From the NCBI GenBank assembly GCA_945888375.1, contig CAMCZZ010000010.1, positions 45,734-109,733 on the forward strand: 64,000 nucleotides of DNA, given 5' to 3'. The notes under the pieces are model-generated. The model saw nothing but the letters and a program-made list of their open reading frames with translations, ran no database searches and was not told the DNA's origin. Positions 41,320 to 51,829 of the stretch are shown here, in pieces. The position numbers were made by a program, and so were the translations under genes. Position 1 is the first letter of the stretch; every line of letters begins with the position of its first letter. The stretch comes from Akkermansia muciniphila. Lineage in GTDB: Bacteria > Verrucomicrobiota > Verrucomicrobiia > Opitutales > Opitutaceae.

Positions 41320-43503
41320 TTACAGGATCAGGTCCGGGGGGACGTTGGACAGGGCTTCCTCGATGGTGGTCAGGCCCATTTTTACTTTTAGCATCGAGTC
41401 TTGGTGGAGGGTTTTCATGCCATCTTTCATGGCGATGCGTTTCAGCTCAGCGACCTCGGCCTTGTGGTTGATCGCGGCGGTGAGGCTCTCGGAATTGGTC
41501 ATTAACTCGTGGATGCCGACGCGCCCTTTGTAACCGAGGCCGCCGCAAGTGGGGCAGCCGGCGGGATTGGCCTTAAAGATGGGACCGCACCAGCCGAGCG
41601 CCTTTTCCAGAAGGGCTTTTTCACGGCCGGAGGGCTCGTAGGATTGTTTGCAGCTTTTGCAAACGCGACGGAGGAGGCGTTGGGCGCATACGCAGACGAG
41701 GGAGGCGGAGATGTTAAACGGCTCTACGCCCATCTCGCCGATACGGGCGATGGTGCTGGGGGCGTCGTTGGTGTGGAGGGTGGAGACCAGCAAGTGGCCG
41801 GTCAGGGCGGCCTCGACCGCGATCTGGGCGGTTTCCTCGTCGCGGATTTCCCCTACCAGGATCACGTCGGGGTCCATGCGCAGGTAGCACCGGAGGGCGC
41901 GGGCAAACGTCAGGCCGATCGCGCGGCTCATTTGCATCTGATTGATGCCGGCGAGGGTGTATTCGATCGGGTCCTCGGCGGTCTGGATATTGATATCCGG
42001 CGTGTTGATCTCGCCGAGAGCGGAGTAGAGGGTCATCGACTTGCCCGAGCCGGTGGGCCCGCAGTGAAGGATCATGCCGTAGGGCTGGCGGATGCACTCG
42101 CGATATTTGGCGAGATTCTCCTCTGAGAAGCCCAGCGCGGGCAGGGGCAGGGTGGACTTTTGTTTGTCCAGAATGCGCATGACGACCTTCTCGCCATGGT
42201 TCATCGGGCCGGTGGCGACGCGCAGGTCGATATCGATATTTTTCTTGGTGAATTTCTTGAATACGATGCGACCGTCTTGGGGAAGGCGGCGCTCGGAGAT
42301 ATCGAGATTACACATTATCTTCAGCCGCGAGATCAGGGCTCCGGTGACCTGGCGGGGTAGTCGGAGTTTTTCGAGGCAGAGGCCATCGATGCGGTAGCGC
42401 ACGATGAGGTCTTTCTCCTGGGGCTCGATGTGGATATCCGAGGCGCCGGAGATGTAGGCATCCTCGATGATGCGGTTGGCGAGCTGGATGACGGGGGCGG
42501 ACTCTTCGCTTTCGAGGTCGGCTGCCTTGAGCTCGCCCGCGTTTTCGGCGGAGTAGGCGGTGCTGATGGCTTCGGTAACAGAGCCGAGGTCGATTTCAGT
42601 TTCCTGGCCCCGGGGCTCGGTTTTGAAGTATTTTTTCAGCAGGCTCTCAATGAACGTGGCCGGGGCTACGCTGATTTCCTCGATCAGAAGCTCGGTGGCC
42701 TGCTGGAACGAGTCTCGTTTGGTGAAGTCGAGCGGGTTGCTCATCAACACGGCGACGCGATCTTTATCGAGGCGACGGTAGGGAAATACGCCTTCGCGGC
42801 GGATAACGGCGTCGCCTACGATCGCGGTAAGTTTCTCGTCCACTTCGCCGAGTTGCTCCAGACTCGTGATGAGCGCGTGATCGGTGAGGCGGGCGATGAA
42901 TTTGGCGGTATCCTCCGCGCTCAGCTGGAACTTTGAGTCCAGCATGCGCTGGAGCAGGGAGGCGGAGTATTCGGCGACCTCTTGCAAAAGGGGGAGGTCT
43001 TGTTCGGTGAACTCTCCGCGGGTGCCGGCGGTGGGCTCCTTGTTCAACACCTGGATGGCGCCGATCACCGTGGAGGTTTTTAGTGGAACCGTGAGCATCG
43101 AGCGCACATCGAAGCCGGTTGTGGCGGACAACGAGTTCATGAACGGCGCCTGACTCGAGCTATTGCGGAAAAACACGGGATGGCCGTCGGCGATGACTTT
43201 TCCGACCACGCCCTTGCCGAGGGGGATTTTTACCGCGAGCAGCTTCTCGGCGGTCGCCTTGAACTGGGACTCGGCAGCCTGGTCGGAACCCCAAAGGGTG
43301 GGTGAGTAGTAGATTTGTTTGAAAGCGATCTCATTGCCCTCGATCAAGTAGACCGTCATCGCTTGGGCCTGCAGCAACTCGACGACTTTGGAGGCGGTCA
43401 GCTCGATCACGTGCGCAACATCCTCGCGGCTGGGCTGCGGCTTTGAAATGACCTTGATCAGCAGGGATCGGCGGAGGGTGTTGACGAGGGCGGGCGTGGC
43501 CAT
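41320..43503 (-). CDS. GspE/PilB-type assembly ATPase with N-terminal GAF domain
   Basis: 727 residues. A GAF domain (about 24-170: [59 protein letters not shown]) precedes a GspE/PilB N-terminal domain and the hexameric ATPase. Walker A GPTGSGKS at about 480-488, Asp/His boxes, Walker [30 protein letters not shown], and the tetracysteine zinc motif CKSCK...[12 protein letters not shown]. It powers pseudopilus or pilus extension at the inner membrane. GAF at this place is unusual and suggests small-ligand or c-di-NMP-type control, which is inference. It is separated from the secretin operon by metF and rph. No PilC, PilT or pilin gene is next to it. Confidence 0.92.
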   Translation of the reverse strand: MATPALVNTLRRSLLIKVISKPQPSREDVAHVIELTASKVVELLQAQAMTVYLIEGNEIAFKQIYYSPTLWGSDQAAESQFKATAEKLLAVKIPLGKGVVGKVIADGHPVFFRNSSSQAPFMNSLSATTGFDVRSMLTVPLKTSTVIGAIQVLNKEPTAGTRGEFTEQDLPLLQEVAEYSASLLQRMLDSKFQLSAEDTAKFIARLTDHALITSLEQLGEVDEKLTAIVGDAVIRREGVFPYRRLDKDRVAVLMSNPLDFTKRDSFQQATELLIEEISVAPATFIESLLKKYFKTEPRGQETEIDLGSVTEAISTAYSAENAGELKAADLESEESAPVIQLANRIIEDAYISGASDIHIEPQEKDLIVRYRIDGLCLEKLRLPRQVTGALISRLKIMCNLDISERRLPQDGRIVFKKFTKKNIDIDLRVATGPMNHGEKVVMRILDKQKSTLPLPALGFSEENLAKYRECIRQPYGMILHCGPTGSGKSMTLYSALGEINTPDINIQTAEDPIEYTLAGINQMQMSRAIGLTFARALRCYLRMDPDVILVGEIRDEETAQIAVEAALTGHLLVSTLHTNDAPSTIARIGEMGVEPFNISASLVCVCAQRLLRRVCKSCKQSYEPSGREKALLEKALGWCGPIFKANPAGCPTCGGLGYKGRVGIHELMTNSESLTAAINHKAEVAELKRIAMKDGMKTLHQDSMLKVKMGLTTIEEALSNVPPDLIL

Positions 43504-43584
43504 GTGGGCGGAGGGGGCGGCGCGGGTGGGGGCGCGAAAAGCATAAGGTTGCAGCGACGTCCGGCTCTCGCAAACACAAAGCCC

Positions 43585-44118
43585 ATGAGTGGCATTTGGG
43601 ACACATTGGCGGCGTTATGGCGGCGTTGGCGGCCGGTGGTGAATGCCCGGGCGAAGGCGGGGGCGGCCGGTGAGCGTGCGGCGGAGGCGCATTTAAAAGC
43701 GGCCGGGCTGCGGGTCTTGGCTCGGAACTGGCGCAATCCGGCGGACGCCCGCGAGGAGTTGGATTTGGTGTGTGAGGAGCCGGCTGGGCGTGGAGATGCG
43801 GCCCCGGTCTTGGTATTTGTCGAAGTAAAGGCTCGCGCCTCCGGTGCTCGGGTGGGTGGTTATCAGGCGGTGGATCGTCGCAAAAAGGCCGTGCTCTTGC
43901 GGGCCTGCACCGCTTATCTCAAGGGCCTGCGCCCGCCGGCCCGCCACTTCCGGTTTGATATCGTGGAGGTGGCGCATGGGGCCGACCCCGTTGGCGAGGC
44001 GGCGTTCCTGGCCCAGCGGCTGGATCCGCGCCTAGCCTCGCTGCGGATGGGGCGGCGGGTGTGGCATTATCGAAACGTGCCGCTCTTTCCGGCGCGTTCC
44101 GCGCATAGCCACGGCTGA
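43585..44118 (+). CDS. yraN: UPF0102 protein YraN
   Basis: 177 residues, nuclease-like fold of the UPF0102/YraN family: [20 protein letters not shown], then [16 protein letters not shown] and HFRFDIVEV, which matches the predicted PD-(D/E)xK core (E...D...EVK). Biochemical role unresolved; often linked to DNA repair or recombination. The frame is open 27 codons further upstream, but [12 protein letters not shown] at the ATG at 43585 is the likely start. It is divergent from the GAF-ATPase gene and about 100 bp before zwf. Confidence 0.9.
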   Translation: MSGIWDTLAALWRRWRPVVNARAKAGAAGERAAEAHLKAAGLRVLARNWRNPADAREELDLVCEEPAGRGDAAPVLVFVEVKARASGARVGGYQAVDRRKKAVLLRACTAYLKGLRPPARHFRFDIVEVAHGADPVGEAAFLAQRLDPRLASLRMGRRVWHYRNVPLFPARSAHSHG

Positions 44119-44216
44119 ATCTGGACGATGGGGCGAGCGGTTTTATGCTTGCGGGCGACCGCATTAGCCTTGCCCGCACCAGTGGCCGGTCGCGTAGTCT
44201 GGCTCTTTCCCACGCT

Positions 44217-45755
44217 ATGTCCGAAGCCATCCGTCATCCCTTTCTCCAAGGTCTGAGCAAGCACCGCGGCACGCCGCCCACGATCATTGTGATCTTTGGC
44301 GCTTCGGGTGATCTCACCGCCCGCAAGCTTATCCCCGCGATCTATAATCTGGCTTTCGATCATCTGTTGCCAGCGGATTTTTTTCTGGTGGGATACGGGC
44401 GTAAAGCCATACCAGACGTAGATTTCCGTCTCGCGGCCGCCGCCGCGATCAAGGAGTTTTCCCGTCGCGAATTAAATGCCGACGTCTGGAGCCATGTTGC
44501 GAGCAATACCAGTTACGTGGCGGGCGGTTACGATGAGTTGGAGGCGTTTGAACGGCTCGCCGCCCACATTCAGTCGATTGAGACCCGGCTCGGCCGCGAG
44601 GTGCAGGTGCTGTTCTACGTCTCGACCCCGCCGTCGGTTTTTGCCCCGATTCTGCGTAATCTGGGTGCCGCTGGGCTGGCTTCGCGTTATCTCGGCACGC
44701 CGCTTCACACCAAGGTCATTATCGAAAAGCCCTTCGGCAAGGACCTCGAGTCCGCCGTGGCACTGAACGGCGTGATCCGCGAGGTGTTGGAGGAACATCA
44801 GGTTTATCGCATCGACCACTACCTTGGCAAAGAGACCGTGCAGGACCTTTTGGTGCAGCGGTTCTCCAACTCGATCTTCGAACCGCTCTGGAATCGAAAC
44901 TACATCGACCACGTGCAAATTACGGTTTCGGAGGAGGTCGGCGTAGGCACCCGCGGTGGTTATTATGAGCAAAGCGGTGCTCTGCGTGACATGATCCAGA
45001 ACCACACCATGCAGCTTGTCGCGCTCACCGCGATGGAGCCGCCGGTTTCGCTGGATGCCGAGGCTGTCCGCAATGAGAAGGTCAAGGTGCTCAAGGCCAT
45101 CCAGCCGCTGAACCTTGGACCGGGCGGGGATGTGGCCCGGGCGCAATACGCCGCCGGCATGATGGGTGGCAAAGCGGCCAAGGGCTACCTTGAGGAGCAG
45201 GATATCCATCCCCAATCCGCGACCGAGACCTACGCTGCGGTGCGACTTTCCATCAATAACTGGCGCTGGCAGGGCGTGCCCTTCTACCTGCGCTCCGGCA
45301 AACGCATGGCCCGCCGCGTCACCGAAATCGCGGTGCAGTTTAAACGTCCGCCCGGCACCTTGTTTGCCGGCAGCGATCGCTTCGATCTGGCACCCAACAC
45401 GCTCGCCTTCCAGATCCAGCCCGATGAGGGGCTCTCGCTCATCCTCAATGGCAAAGTCCCCGGCCTCGAGACGCGCACCCAGCCGGTGAAGATGAATTTC
45501 CGCTACGCCACGACTTACGGCTCCAACACCCCCGAGGCATACGAGCGCCTGGTCCTCGATGCCATGATCGGCGACGGCACGCTCTTTATCCGGGGTGACG
45601 AGGCCGAGACTTCCTGGCAGCTCTACACCCCGGTCCTCAAGGCCTGGGCCGCGGCGGGTCGCGAGGGCATGGATTCCTACTCCGCCGGTGGTTGGGGCCC
45701 CCCGGGAGCCGATGCCTTGCTGGCCAAAAACAACCATGCCTGGCGTCAGCCCTGA
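44217..45755 (+). CDS. zwf: Glucose-6-phosphate 1-dehydrogenase
   Basis: Oxidises glucose-6-phosphate to 6-phosphogluconolactone with NADP+. It has 512 residues. Rossmann motif IFGASGDLTARKL (about 26-38), active-site RIDHYLGKE with the catalytic His near residue 202, and C-terminal structural-NADP region (FQIQPDEGLSLILNGKVPGL). The ATG at 44217 is chosen over an ATG 24 codons upstream. Heads the zwf-opcA-pgl operon (7 bp to opcA), so both regulation and the next pathway enzyme are linked. Confidence 0.97.
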   Translation: MSEAIRHPFLQGLSKHRGTPPTIIVIFGASGDLTARKLIPAIYNLAFDHLLPADFFLVGYGRKAIPDVDFRLAAAAAIKEFSRRELNADVWSHVASNTSYVAGGYDELEAFERLAAHIQSIETRLGREVQVLFYVSTPPSVFAPILRNLGAAGLASRYLGTPLHTKVIIEKPFGKDLESAVALNGVIREVLEEHQVYRIDHYLGKETVQDLLVQRFSNSIFEPLWNRNYIDHVQITVSEEVGVGTRGGYYEQSGALRDMIQNHTMQLVALTAMEPPVSLDAEAVRNEKVKVLKAIQPLNLGPGGDVARAQYAAGMMGGKAAKGYLEEQDIHPQSATETYAAVRLSINNWRWQGVPFYLRSGKRMARRVTEIAVQFKRPPGTLFAGSDRFDLAPNTLAFQIQPDEGLSLILNGKVPGLETRTQPVKMNFRYATTYGSNTPEAYERLVLDAMIGDGTLFIRGDEAETSWQLYTPVLKAWAAAGREGMDSYSAGGWGPPGADALLAKNNHAWRQP

Positions 45756-45762
45756 ACGCGCC

Positions 45763-46749
45763 ATGCCCTCGATCTTTGACGCGCTGCCTGGTCAGGAAAC
45801 TCCGGTCGGAGCCATCGCTCGGAATCTGGCCCTGCTCTGGGCGGTCGATGCTGGCACCGGCTTGAAGCCCGGGGAAGACGCCAAGGCCACGCAGGTCAAC
45901 TTTGTCCTGCACCTCGGCATGCACACCACGGCCGAGGATGCCTTGGTGCAGTTCCAGACGGCGGTGCGTTTTTCCAAGCGGTATCCCTGCCGGGTGGTCG
46001 TGCTGTGCCCGATCCGCGATGAAAACGTCGTCAACGGCGAACTGCGGGCCAAGATCTACGCCGAGTGTCATCCGGGCAAAACGCGGGGCGATCTCCGCTG
46101 CTGCGAGTTTGTCCTGCTGAGTTACCCGACGGGAGCCCGGCAATTTCTGGAGAATCAGGTCTCGATCTGCCTCTCGACGGACTTGCCGCTCTATTACTGG
46201 GCGCATAATTTTTCGTCCACGGCCAAACTGGGGGCTTACCAATACCTGCTGGGCCGGGCCAAGCGGGTGTTGCTCGACCGTTCCCTTGTGCCTGAGGGTG
46301 AATGCAGTGAACTAAGCTGGCCGCATCCCGAGGCGGTGCGTGATTTGGTAAACGCTCGTCTCTTGCCGGTGCGTCAATCCATCGGACAATTTTTGAGCGC
46401 CTACGCGCCCTCCGCCTTGATCGAGGGTCTGGAGGCGGTGGTCGTGCGCCATGGCAGCGCGCGACGGGCCGAGGCGCGGGTGCTGGCGGGTTGGGCCGGC
46501 ACGCGTCTGGTGGGTTGCGGAGCGGCGGCCGGTCTCCCGGTCGATTCGGTGCCTGATCCCGTGGCGGGTCCGGATTCCGTCGAATTGCTCTTCCGTTACC
46601 GGGGCGACCACCGGTTTTGCTTCCAAGGTGACTTTGCCCGGGGTGGCGCGCATTTCTCCGCCCGTATCTGCGGCGCGGGCAGCGAGCTCGCCACGGCCAT
46701 CAGTTTGCTCAGTCCGGAGGCCGCGTTGGGCGAGGCCATGTTTTTCTGA
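45763..46749 (+). CDS. opcA: OpcA, glucose-6-phosphate dehydrogenase assembly/activator protein
   Basis: 328 residues, OpcA family (G6PD assembly). Recognisable by VNFVLHLGMHTTAEDALVQF, RVVVLCPIR, ENQVSICLSTDLPLYYWAHN and its position directly after zwf. In cyanobacteria OpcA activates G6PDH and transmits redox state; the cysteines here (for example DLRCCEF) could have such a role, but this is not shown. The ATG at 45763 removes an N-terminal extension overlapping zwf. 8 bp precede pgl. Confidence 0.88.
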   Translation: MPSIFDALPGQETPVGAIARNLALLWAVDAGTGLKPGEDAKATQVNFVLHLGMHTTAEDALVQFQTAVRFSKRYPCRVVVLCPIRDENVVNGELRAKIYAECHPGKTRGDLRCCEFVLLSYPTGARQFLENQVSICLSTDLPLYYWAHNFSSTAKLGAYQYLLGRAKRVLLDRSLVPEGECSELSWPHPEAVRDLVNARLLPVRQSIGQFLSAYAPSALIEGLEAVVVRHGSARRAEARVLAGWAGTRLVGCGAAAGLPVDSVPDPVAGPDSVELLFRYRGDHRFCFQGDFARGGAHFSARICGAGSELATAISLLSPEAALGEAMFF

Positions 46750-46757
46750 TCTCCGTT

Positions 46758-47489
46758 ATGCGTGAAATTCAATCCGACTTTGGCCGTGTCCTGGTGGGGG
46801 CCCGTGCCGATCTTTTCGCCGAGGCACTGAAGTTGACTCTGGCGGCCTGTGCGGCGGCCCGGCCCGGGCGGTTTCTGTGGGCGCTAACCGGCGGCAGCAC
46901 GCCCGCCTCCTTTTACCAGTGGTGTGCCGAAAACGGCGGCCTGCCCTCCGCGCTCCTGCAAGGCACGGATTTTACGGTCAGTGATGAGCGCCACGTTTTA
47001 TTGAGCAGCTCCGAGAGTAATTTTGGCAACGCCGAGCGCCAACTGCTCGCCCCGCTGGGGGTGTCCACCGATCGCCGGCACCCGTGGATGGTCGCTTGGC
47101 CGGTGGCGGAGGCGGCCGAGGCGTATCGTCGGACCATGCTTATCCTCGCCGGTCCCGGGCGGGCTTACGACCTGTGTTTTTTGGGCATGGGCGATGATTG
47201 CCACACCGCCTCGCTTTTTCCCGGCACGCCTTTGCTCCGTGATGATGGCGGCCTGCTTTTCGGCGGACAGGAAGTGCCCGGCAAGGGGTGGCGTCTCACG
47301 ATTACGCCCAGCGGTCTGCGGGCGTGCGGCCGGGTGGTGGTGATGGCGCTGGGGGCGTCGAAGGCCGAGGCCCTTCACCGGGTGCATCGCGGGCCGATCG
47401 ACGAGCTCAACGTGCCCTCTCAGGTCTTGCGGGCTTGTGCGGATCGGGTGGTCTGGCTGGTTGACGAACCTGCCGCCGCCCGGCTCTGA
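46758..47489 (+). CDS. pgl: 6-Phosphogluconolactonase
   Basis: Hydrolyses the lactone made by Zwf. It has 243 residues, DevB/SOL type: LTGGSTPASFY, FTVSDERHV, ESNFGNAERQLL and FLGMGDDCHTASLFPGTP are the family blocks; the catalytic His is in the DDCHTASLF segment, where most members read DGHTASLF. Third gene of zwf-opcA-pgl. The next pathway enzyme (gnd) is not in the window. No signal peptide. Confidence 0.93.
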   Translation: MREIQSDFGRVLVGARADLFAEALKLTLAACAAARPGRFLWALTGGSTPASFYQWCAENGGLPSALLQGTDFTVSDERHVLLSSSESNFGNAERQLLAPLGVSTDRRHPWMVAWPVAEAAEAYRRTMLILAGPGRAYDLCFLGMGDDCHTASLFPGTPLLRDDGGLLFGGQEVPGKGWRLTITPSGLRACGRVVVMALGASKAEALHRVHRGPIDELNVPSQVLRACADRVVWLVDEPAAARL

Positions 47490-47566
47490 AACCGTCGCCC
47501 GCTCGCGCCGGTTTGCCCGTTGGTTGCCGGCTTGCCCGGAGCGGAGCTTTGGCGCAATCTCCCGGC

Positions 47567-48268
47567 ATGATTGCCCACCCCTCCCGTCTCGCTCTGGTCC
47601 TGTTGTGTTCCGTTTCCGCTGCTTCCGCCCAAGGCATCTACGCCAAGGCGATCGAGAAGGCGCAAAAAGTCGCCGACCAGGAATCTTATGGCGGGCAGGT
47701 GAGTTTTCCGGACGGGATTGCCAAGTTTCTCGAGGTGAGTCTCACCGAGGCCGGTGCCACGGTGCCGCCGCCCTTCGTGATGTCGGCCGGTTTTGCGAAG
47801 CTCGCCGAGCCCTTGCGCGCGGCGGGAAAAGGCGCGGCGGCGGAACAGCTCGAGGGTATTTTAAATAAACTCGTAACGGACGCGGTGCCGCTGGCGGTGC
47901 TGACGGTGCGCGGGGCCTCGGGGGCGGTGGCGCTCGATGATCTCCCGAGTCTGCGGGCGAGTCGAAACGCCTTGATGGACACCCTGCGCAAGGGGGCTGA
48001 GACAAAAATCAAGGAGCAGCTTCGGCCCCTCGTTCTGCAAGCGGCGGAGGCGGCCGGATTGCCGGCCGCCTTCGAGACGTTTGTGGCGGTCTCAGGCGCC
48101 AAGATCCCGGATACCAAGGCGGCGCTGACGGCTTTGGCGGACCAGGCCATGAATCAGGCCCTGGACCATGTCTTTAAATACCTCGAGCGGCAGGAACGTA
48201 TCTTCCGCAACGATCCCTCCCGGGCGAACGACCCCTTCGTGAAGGCGGCTTTTAATATGCTTCGTTAA
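47567..48268 (+). CDS. DUF4197-like exported protein
   Basis: 233 residues with signal peptide ([20 protein letters not shown], cleavage near AQG). The mature part is helical, Ala-rich, with [19 protein letters not shown] and C-terminal [20 protein letters not shown], resembling the DUF4197 end (ALDGLF...EKKIREDP). Probably periplasmic; function unknown. ATG at 47567 with pyrimidine-rich leader. Its stop overlaps by 4 bp the stop of the convergent chemoreceptor gene. Confidence 0.62.
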   Translation: MIAHPSRLALVLLCSVSAASAQGIYAKAIEKAQKVADQESYGGQVSFPDGIAKFLEVSLTEAGATVPPPFVMSAGFAKLAEPLRAAGKGAAAEQLEGILNKLVTDAVPLAVLTVRGASGAVALDDLPSLRASRNALMDTLRKGAETKIKEQLRPLVLQAAEAAGLPAAFETFVAVSGAKIPDTKAALTALADQAMNQALDHVFKYLERQERIFRNDPSRANDPFVKAAFNMLR

Positions 48269-50133
48269 GCGGGCAGGCTGGCGAATTCCTCGCGACGCTG
48301 GGTCAGGGAGGGGGCGGTGATTTCCTCGCTGTTCTGTGTCGTTTTTTTCGCGCTGCCGCCGATGAGGGCCTGAAGATCCTCGATGATGACGGCCAGATTT
48401 TCGGTCTCGGCGTCGAAGGCGGCGGAAGAAGCGGCGGTGTGGTCGGCTTGGGCGGCGTTGTTTTGGGTGACCTTGTCGATTTGCGAAATCGAGGTGGTGA
48501 CCTGTTCCAGACCGAGGCTCTGTTCTGAGGAGGCGGTGGCGATCTCGGAGACAAGACCGTTCACTTCGTTGGCGCGGGAGAGGATTTCTTCGAGGCCGGC
48601 GGCCACACTGGCGCAGGCTTCGGCGCCTTGGTGGCTGCGCCGGGAGGCGTCGGCCACCTTCTCGGACGTTTCGCGGGCGGCCTGGGCGCTGCGCTGAGCG
48701 AGGGCACGGACTTCATCCGCCACGACCGCGAAACCGGCTCCGGCGGCTCCGGCCCGGGCCGCTTCGATGGCGGCATTCAGCGCGAGGATATTGGTGAGGA
48801 AAGCCACTTCATCGATCTGGCGGTTGATCTTGGTGATCTCCGAGGAGGACGCTTGGATGGCGTTCATCACGGTGTTCATACGCTCCATGTGGGCGACGCA
48901 GGCCTGGGTGGCAGCCAGAGCCTGCCCGGCGGAAACGCGGCTTGAAGCGGCGCTCTCGGCGTTGCGGCGGGTCATGCCGGAGAGTTCTTCCAGCGAGGCG
49001 CCGCTCTCCTCGAGCGAAGAGGCCTGGGTGTTGGCGCCGTCGGCGAGGGAACGGCTGGCAGTGGATACCATGCGGGCCAGCTCGGCCGTCTTGGCGGAAC
49101 CGGCGCGCAGACGCACGATTACGTTCGAGAGCGAGCGGATCACGTTTCGACCGATAAAGAAGCCGATAATGATGCCGAGCGCGGGCACCAGCAGGGCGAG
49201 GAGGCCAAGTCCCGCCACCAGACGGTCGGCGCGGGAGGTGTTGTCCAGGGAGGCACGAAGAGTGGTGTCCATGCCGCGGTCGAGCACCGGGGTGATGGCG
49301 GAGATCACACCATGGCCGGCGAGGTCGAGCTGGCGCAGTTTCTCGATGCGGCGCCGGTAGCTCTGGGGCAGATCGGTGAGTTCGTCGGAGAAGTCCTTGA
49401 TCGAGCTGTTAAGCTCGTCGAACAGATCCTTGGTATCGCCGGCAGGCAGGGTGGAGCGGACTTTCTCAAATTCTGCTTTAAACGAGGCCAAGGTCGGAGC
49501 CGCTTTTTCGGCGAACATCGGGTCCTGCGAGGCGTAAGTGAAGAGCACAGCGTTCTGCATCTCGCCCAGCTTGAATACTGAGCTCTGGAACATCTGGCGC
49601 GCGGCGGCGGCATTCACCCCGGGCGAATATTCGGCGGAACCGGTGGCTTGCTGGGTGAAGACGGAGATTAGCAGGGAGGACTGGGCACCCAGGCCGCGAA
49701 CGGAGCGGTTGGAGATCTCGATTTCTTTTTCCACCTCGGCAAAGACATCTCTCCACTTGCGAATCAAAGGAGCCAGGGTGCGGACAAACTCTTTGGCGCC
49801 GGGATCGGCGGGATCGGCATTGGCTGCAAATTGAAGCGGGCGCAATGAACGGAACAGGGAGTTGAATTGATCGCGGGCTATCTTGTATTGGTCCTTGGTC
49901 TGGGTGCGGGTGTAATAACCGGTGGCAATGGCGACCTCTTGGGCTGCCTTCAGGACGTCGGTTGCGGGTTTGGTCTGGCCTGATACCTGCCGACGCAACT
50001 CCTCGGCGTTTTTGGCCACGCGAACGGCCTCGCGGGTGTTCCAGGCTCCGGCGGCGAAAAGCAGGAATAAAATGACGCCGAACCCGTAGGTGAGCTGCCG
50101 AACGATGGAGGTTTTCTGGATCCGCAGAGACAT
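48265..50133 (-). CDS. Methyl-accepting chemotaxis protein
   Basis: 622 residues. Membrane segments at about 13-31 and 305-325 enclose a periplasmic helical sensor of about 270 residues. The cytoplasmic part has the MCP hairpin tip ([20 protein letters not shown], then [20 protein letters not shown]) with flanking coiled coils and Gln/Glu pairs for methylation. There is no C-terminal NWETF tether for CheR. No che gene is adjacent, so the ligand and pathway are open; it could feed flagellar or twitching control. The upstream 106 bp is AT-rich. Confidence 0.95.
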   Translation of the reverse strand: MSLRIQKTSIVRQLTYGFGVILFLLFAAGAWNTREAVRVAKNAEELRRQVSGQTKPATDVLKAAQEVAIATGYYTRTQTKDQYKIARDQFNSLFRSLRPLQFAANADPADPGAKEFVRTLAPLIRKWRDVFAEVEKEIEISNRSVRGLGAQSSLLISVFTQQATGSAEYSPGVNAAAARQMFQSSVFKLGEMQNAVLFTYASQDPMFAEKAAPTLASFKAEFEKVRSTLPAGDTKDLFDELNSSIKDFSDELTDLPQSYRRRIEKLRQLDLAGHGVISAITPVLDRGMDTTLRASLDNTSRADRLVAGLGLLALLVPALGIIIGFFIGRNVIRSLSNVIVRLRAGSAKTAELARMVSTASRSLADGANTQASSLEESGASLEELSGMTRRNAESAASSRVSAGQALAATQACVAHMERMNTVMNAIQASSSEITKINRQIDEVAFLTNILALNAAIEAARAGAAGAGFAVVADEVRALAQRSAQAARETSEKVADASRRSHQGAEACASVAAGLEEILSRANEVNGLVSEIATASSEQSLGLEQVTTSISQIDKVTQNNAAQADHTAASSAAFDAETENLAVIIEDLQALIGGSAKKTTQNSEEITAPSLTQRREEFASLPA

Positions 50134-50239
50134 GACTGTTTCAATCGTCCGCCTATGCTGTTTATTAAGTTACGATCGCGTGAACTTAGTGATTTTTTCC
50201 TCTGTTAAGAATTGCTAATACTGACTTTTCTTGCCTATA

Positions 50240-50734
50240 TTACTGATTTTTAGCGGTTTGAGAGTAAGCGGTGCGCAACGCCTGGCCGACGGCGGGTGGC
50301 ACGAAGTGCGAGACGTCACCGCCGAGCTTGGCGACTTGCTTGACGAGGTTTGAGCTTGTGTAACTATATGTCTCTCGTGGCATTACAAATATAGTCTCCA
50401 GGGCGGGTTCCAGATGGCGGTTCATGAGCGCCATGTTGAATTCGAACTCGAAGTCGGAGAGGGCGCGGATACCGCGGATTACGGCGATGGCGTCGTGGGC
50501 GCGGGCGAACTCGACGAGCAAGCCGTCAAAGAGAGTGGCTTCGACATTGGGTAGGTCGGTCGTCACGGCCCGAACCAGCTCCAAGCGTTGTTCGGGGGAG
50601 AAGAGGGGGCCTTTGCCGGGGTTATGGGCGATGGCGACGGTCACGCGATCGAAAAGTCGCGCGGCCCGCGCGAGCACATCGAGATGGCCGAAGGTAATGG
50701 GATCGAAAGTGCCGGGGTAGATGCAGTGGCGCAT
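50240..50734 (-). CDS. coaD: Phosphopantetheine adenylyltransferase
   Basis: Penultimate step of coenzyme A synthesis (4'-phosphopantetheine to dephospho-CoA). It has 164 residues. Nucleotidyltransferase motif YPGTFDPITFGHLD (His17 of the T/HxGH type), RGIRALSDFEFEFNMALMNR, and YSYTSSNLVKQ in place of the usual ISST(x)R box. The start codon follows a pyrimidine-rich TTTTCCACC leader. Last gene on the minus strand before the 495-bp intergenic region. Confidence 0.97.
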   Translation of the reverse strand: MRHCIYPGTFDPITFGHLDVLARAARLFDRVTVAIAHNPGKGPLFSPEQRLELVRAVTTDLPNVEATLFDGLLVEFARAHDAIAVIRGIRALSDFEFEFNMALMNRHLEPALETIFVMPRETYSYTSSNLVKQVAKLGGDVSHFVPPAVGQALRTAYSQTAKNQ

Positions 50735-51229
50735 GGTGGAAAATCGAATTGGAGGTGGGCGGCGGGCGGGTAAGGCGCGCCGGACTGGGTGGGTTAAAAC
50801 CGAAGCTGGCCCGAAAGAGAACGCGAAACCGTCCCGGGTGCAGTGCCATAGCTTGGATCAGGCAGTGGCCCGGGTCCAATCGAGGCTAACTAACGGCGCC
50901 TTTCGGTGGGGCCCTTGTTCGAAATACCGGGTATTATTCACCCTGCGGACTCACCCTCGGCCTGCGGCTCCGGGCTGCGCCCTTTCCGCTTCGCTCCTTT
51001 TTTTACACGGTTCGCATCGAAATGCACTCGCCATTCCCCCCGTTGCTCCGCCGTTCAACTGGATGATCCTGGCTAAGGCTAGCAATTCAAGTTCCCGGAT
51101 AAGCGATGGCTGGGAGTTGGGCGGCGGAGTGGGGGGGGGCGGATAAGTGCCTACATAAGGCCCTTGCCTCCGTGCGGGTGGCGGGTTGCCGTGGTGGCCG
51201 GCTCGTCGGGCTCGGGCGCCTGCCATCCC
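50735..51229. other. 495-bp divergent intergenic region coaD/pgsA
   Basis: No coding frame with a convincing protein and no RNA gene recognised. Visible features: an imperfect palindrome AATACCGGGTATT at about 50926-50938, a CCTGCGG direct repeat between 50944 and 50966, a run of ten G at about 51131-51140, and a GTTCGAAAT that resembles a T-loop but has no matching tRNA arms. The pgsA frame is open back to 51164 but without similarity there. Confidence 0.5.
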
Positions 51230-51829
51230 ATGTGGAACTTACCCAACATCCTTACCCTCTCGCGCATTCCGATGATGTTTGTCATCGTGGGATTGATGTA
51301 TGCGGACCGTTTTTGGGCGGGTTGGACGGGGGCCGCGACCGGGGCGTTTGGTCTCTTCATCGCTGCGGCCATCAGCGATTGGTTGGACGGGGCCATCGCC
51401 CGTCGCCGGGGCATGGTCTCAAACTTTGGCAAATTCATGGATGCCTTAACCGACAAGATTTTGGTTATCGGCATTTTGGTGGCATTGGTGCGTCACGATG
51501 AGGATCTGCCCATCACCTTCGTGCTGCTCACCATCGGTCGGGAGTTTATGGTTTCTGGTATGCGCATGGTGGTAGCAGCCAAGGGCGTGGTGGTGGCAGC
51601 CGATGGCGGCGGTAAGGCCAAGACTATCACCCAGATGATCGCCATCGGCTGTCTTCTGGCGGTCCCGATGCTGGAGAATGATTTCGCGGTCTGGTCCGGT
51701 TGGCCGGTGCACGGCTTTTCCGAATGGGTGCACAAGGCTGGCTTGATCGGCTATGTGCTCGGAACCTTCCTCGCGGTTTGGTCCGGCTACCGTTACTTGA
51801 AACGAAATTGGACACACTTCACCGAATGA
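51230..51829 (+). CDS. pgsA: CDP-diacylglycerol-glycerol-3-phosphate 3-phosphatidyltransferase
   Basis: Inner-membrane enzyme making phosphatidylglycerophosphate. It has 199 residues, several membrane segments, and opens MWNLPNILTLSRIPMM. The CDP-alcohol phosphotransferase signature is complete: Asp50, Asp53-Gly54, Ala57-Arg58, Gly67, Asp71, Asp75. The ATG at 51230 is chosen by similarity. Its stop overlaps the start of pgpA, the next enzyme in the pathway, which fixes the substrate assignment better than sequence alone. Confidence 0.92.
   Translation: MWNLPNILTLSRIPMMFVIVGLMYADRFWAGWTGAATGAFGLFIAAAISDWLDGAIARRRGMVSNFGKFMDALTDKILVIGILVALVRHDEDLPITFVLLTIGREFMVSGMRMVVAAKGVVVAADGGGKAKTITQMIAIGCLLAVPMLENDFAVWSGWPVHGFSEWVHKAGLIGYVLGTFLAVWSGYRYLKRNWTHFTE

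Noticed and set aside
50900..50945. Possible tRNA (GTTCGAAAT resembles a T-loop)
   Set aside because: No 5-bp T-stem, no matching acceptor, D or anticodon arm around it.
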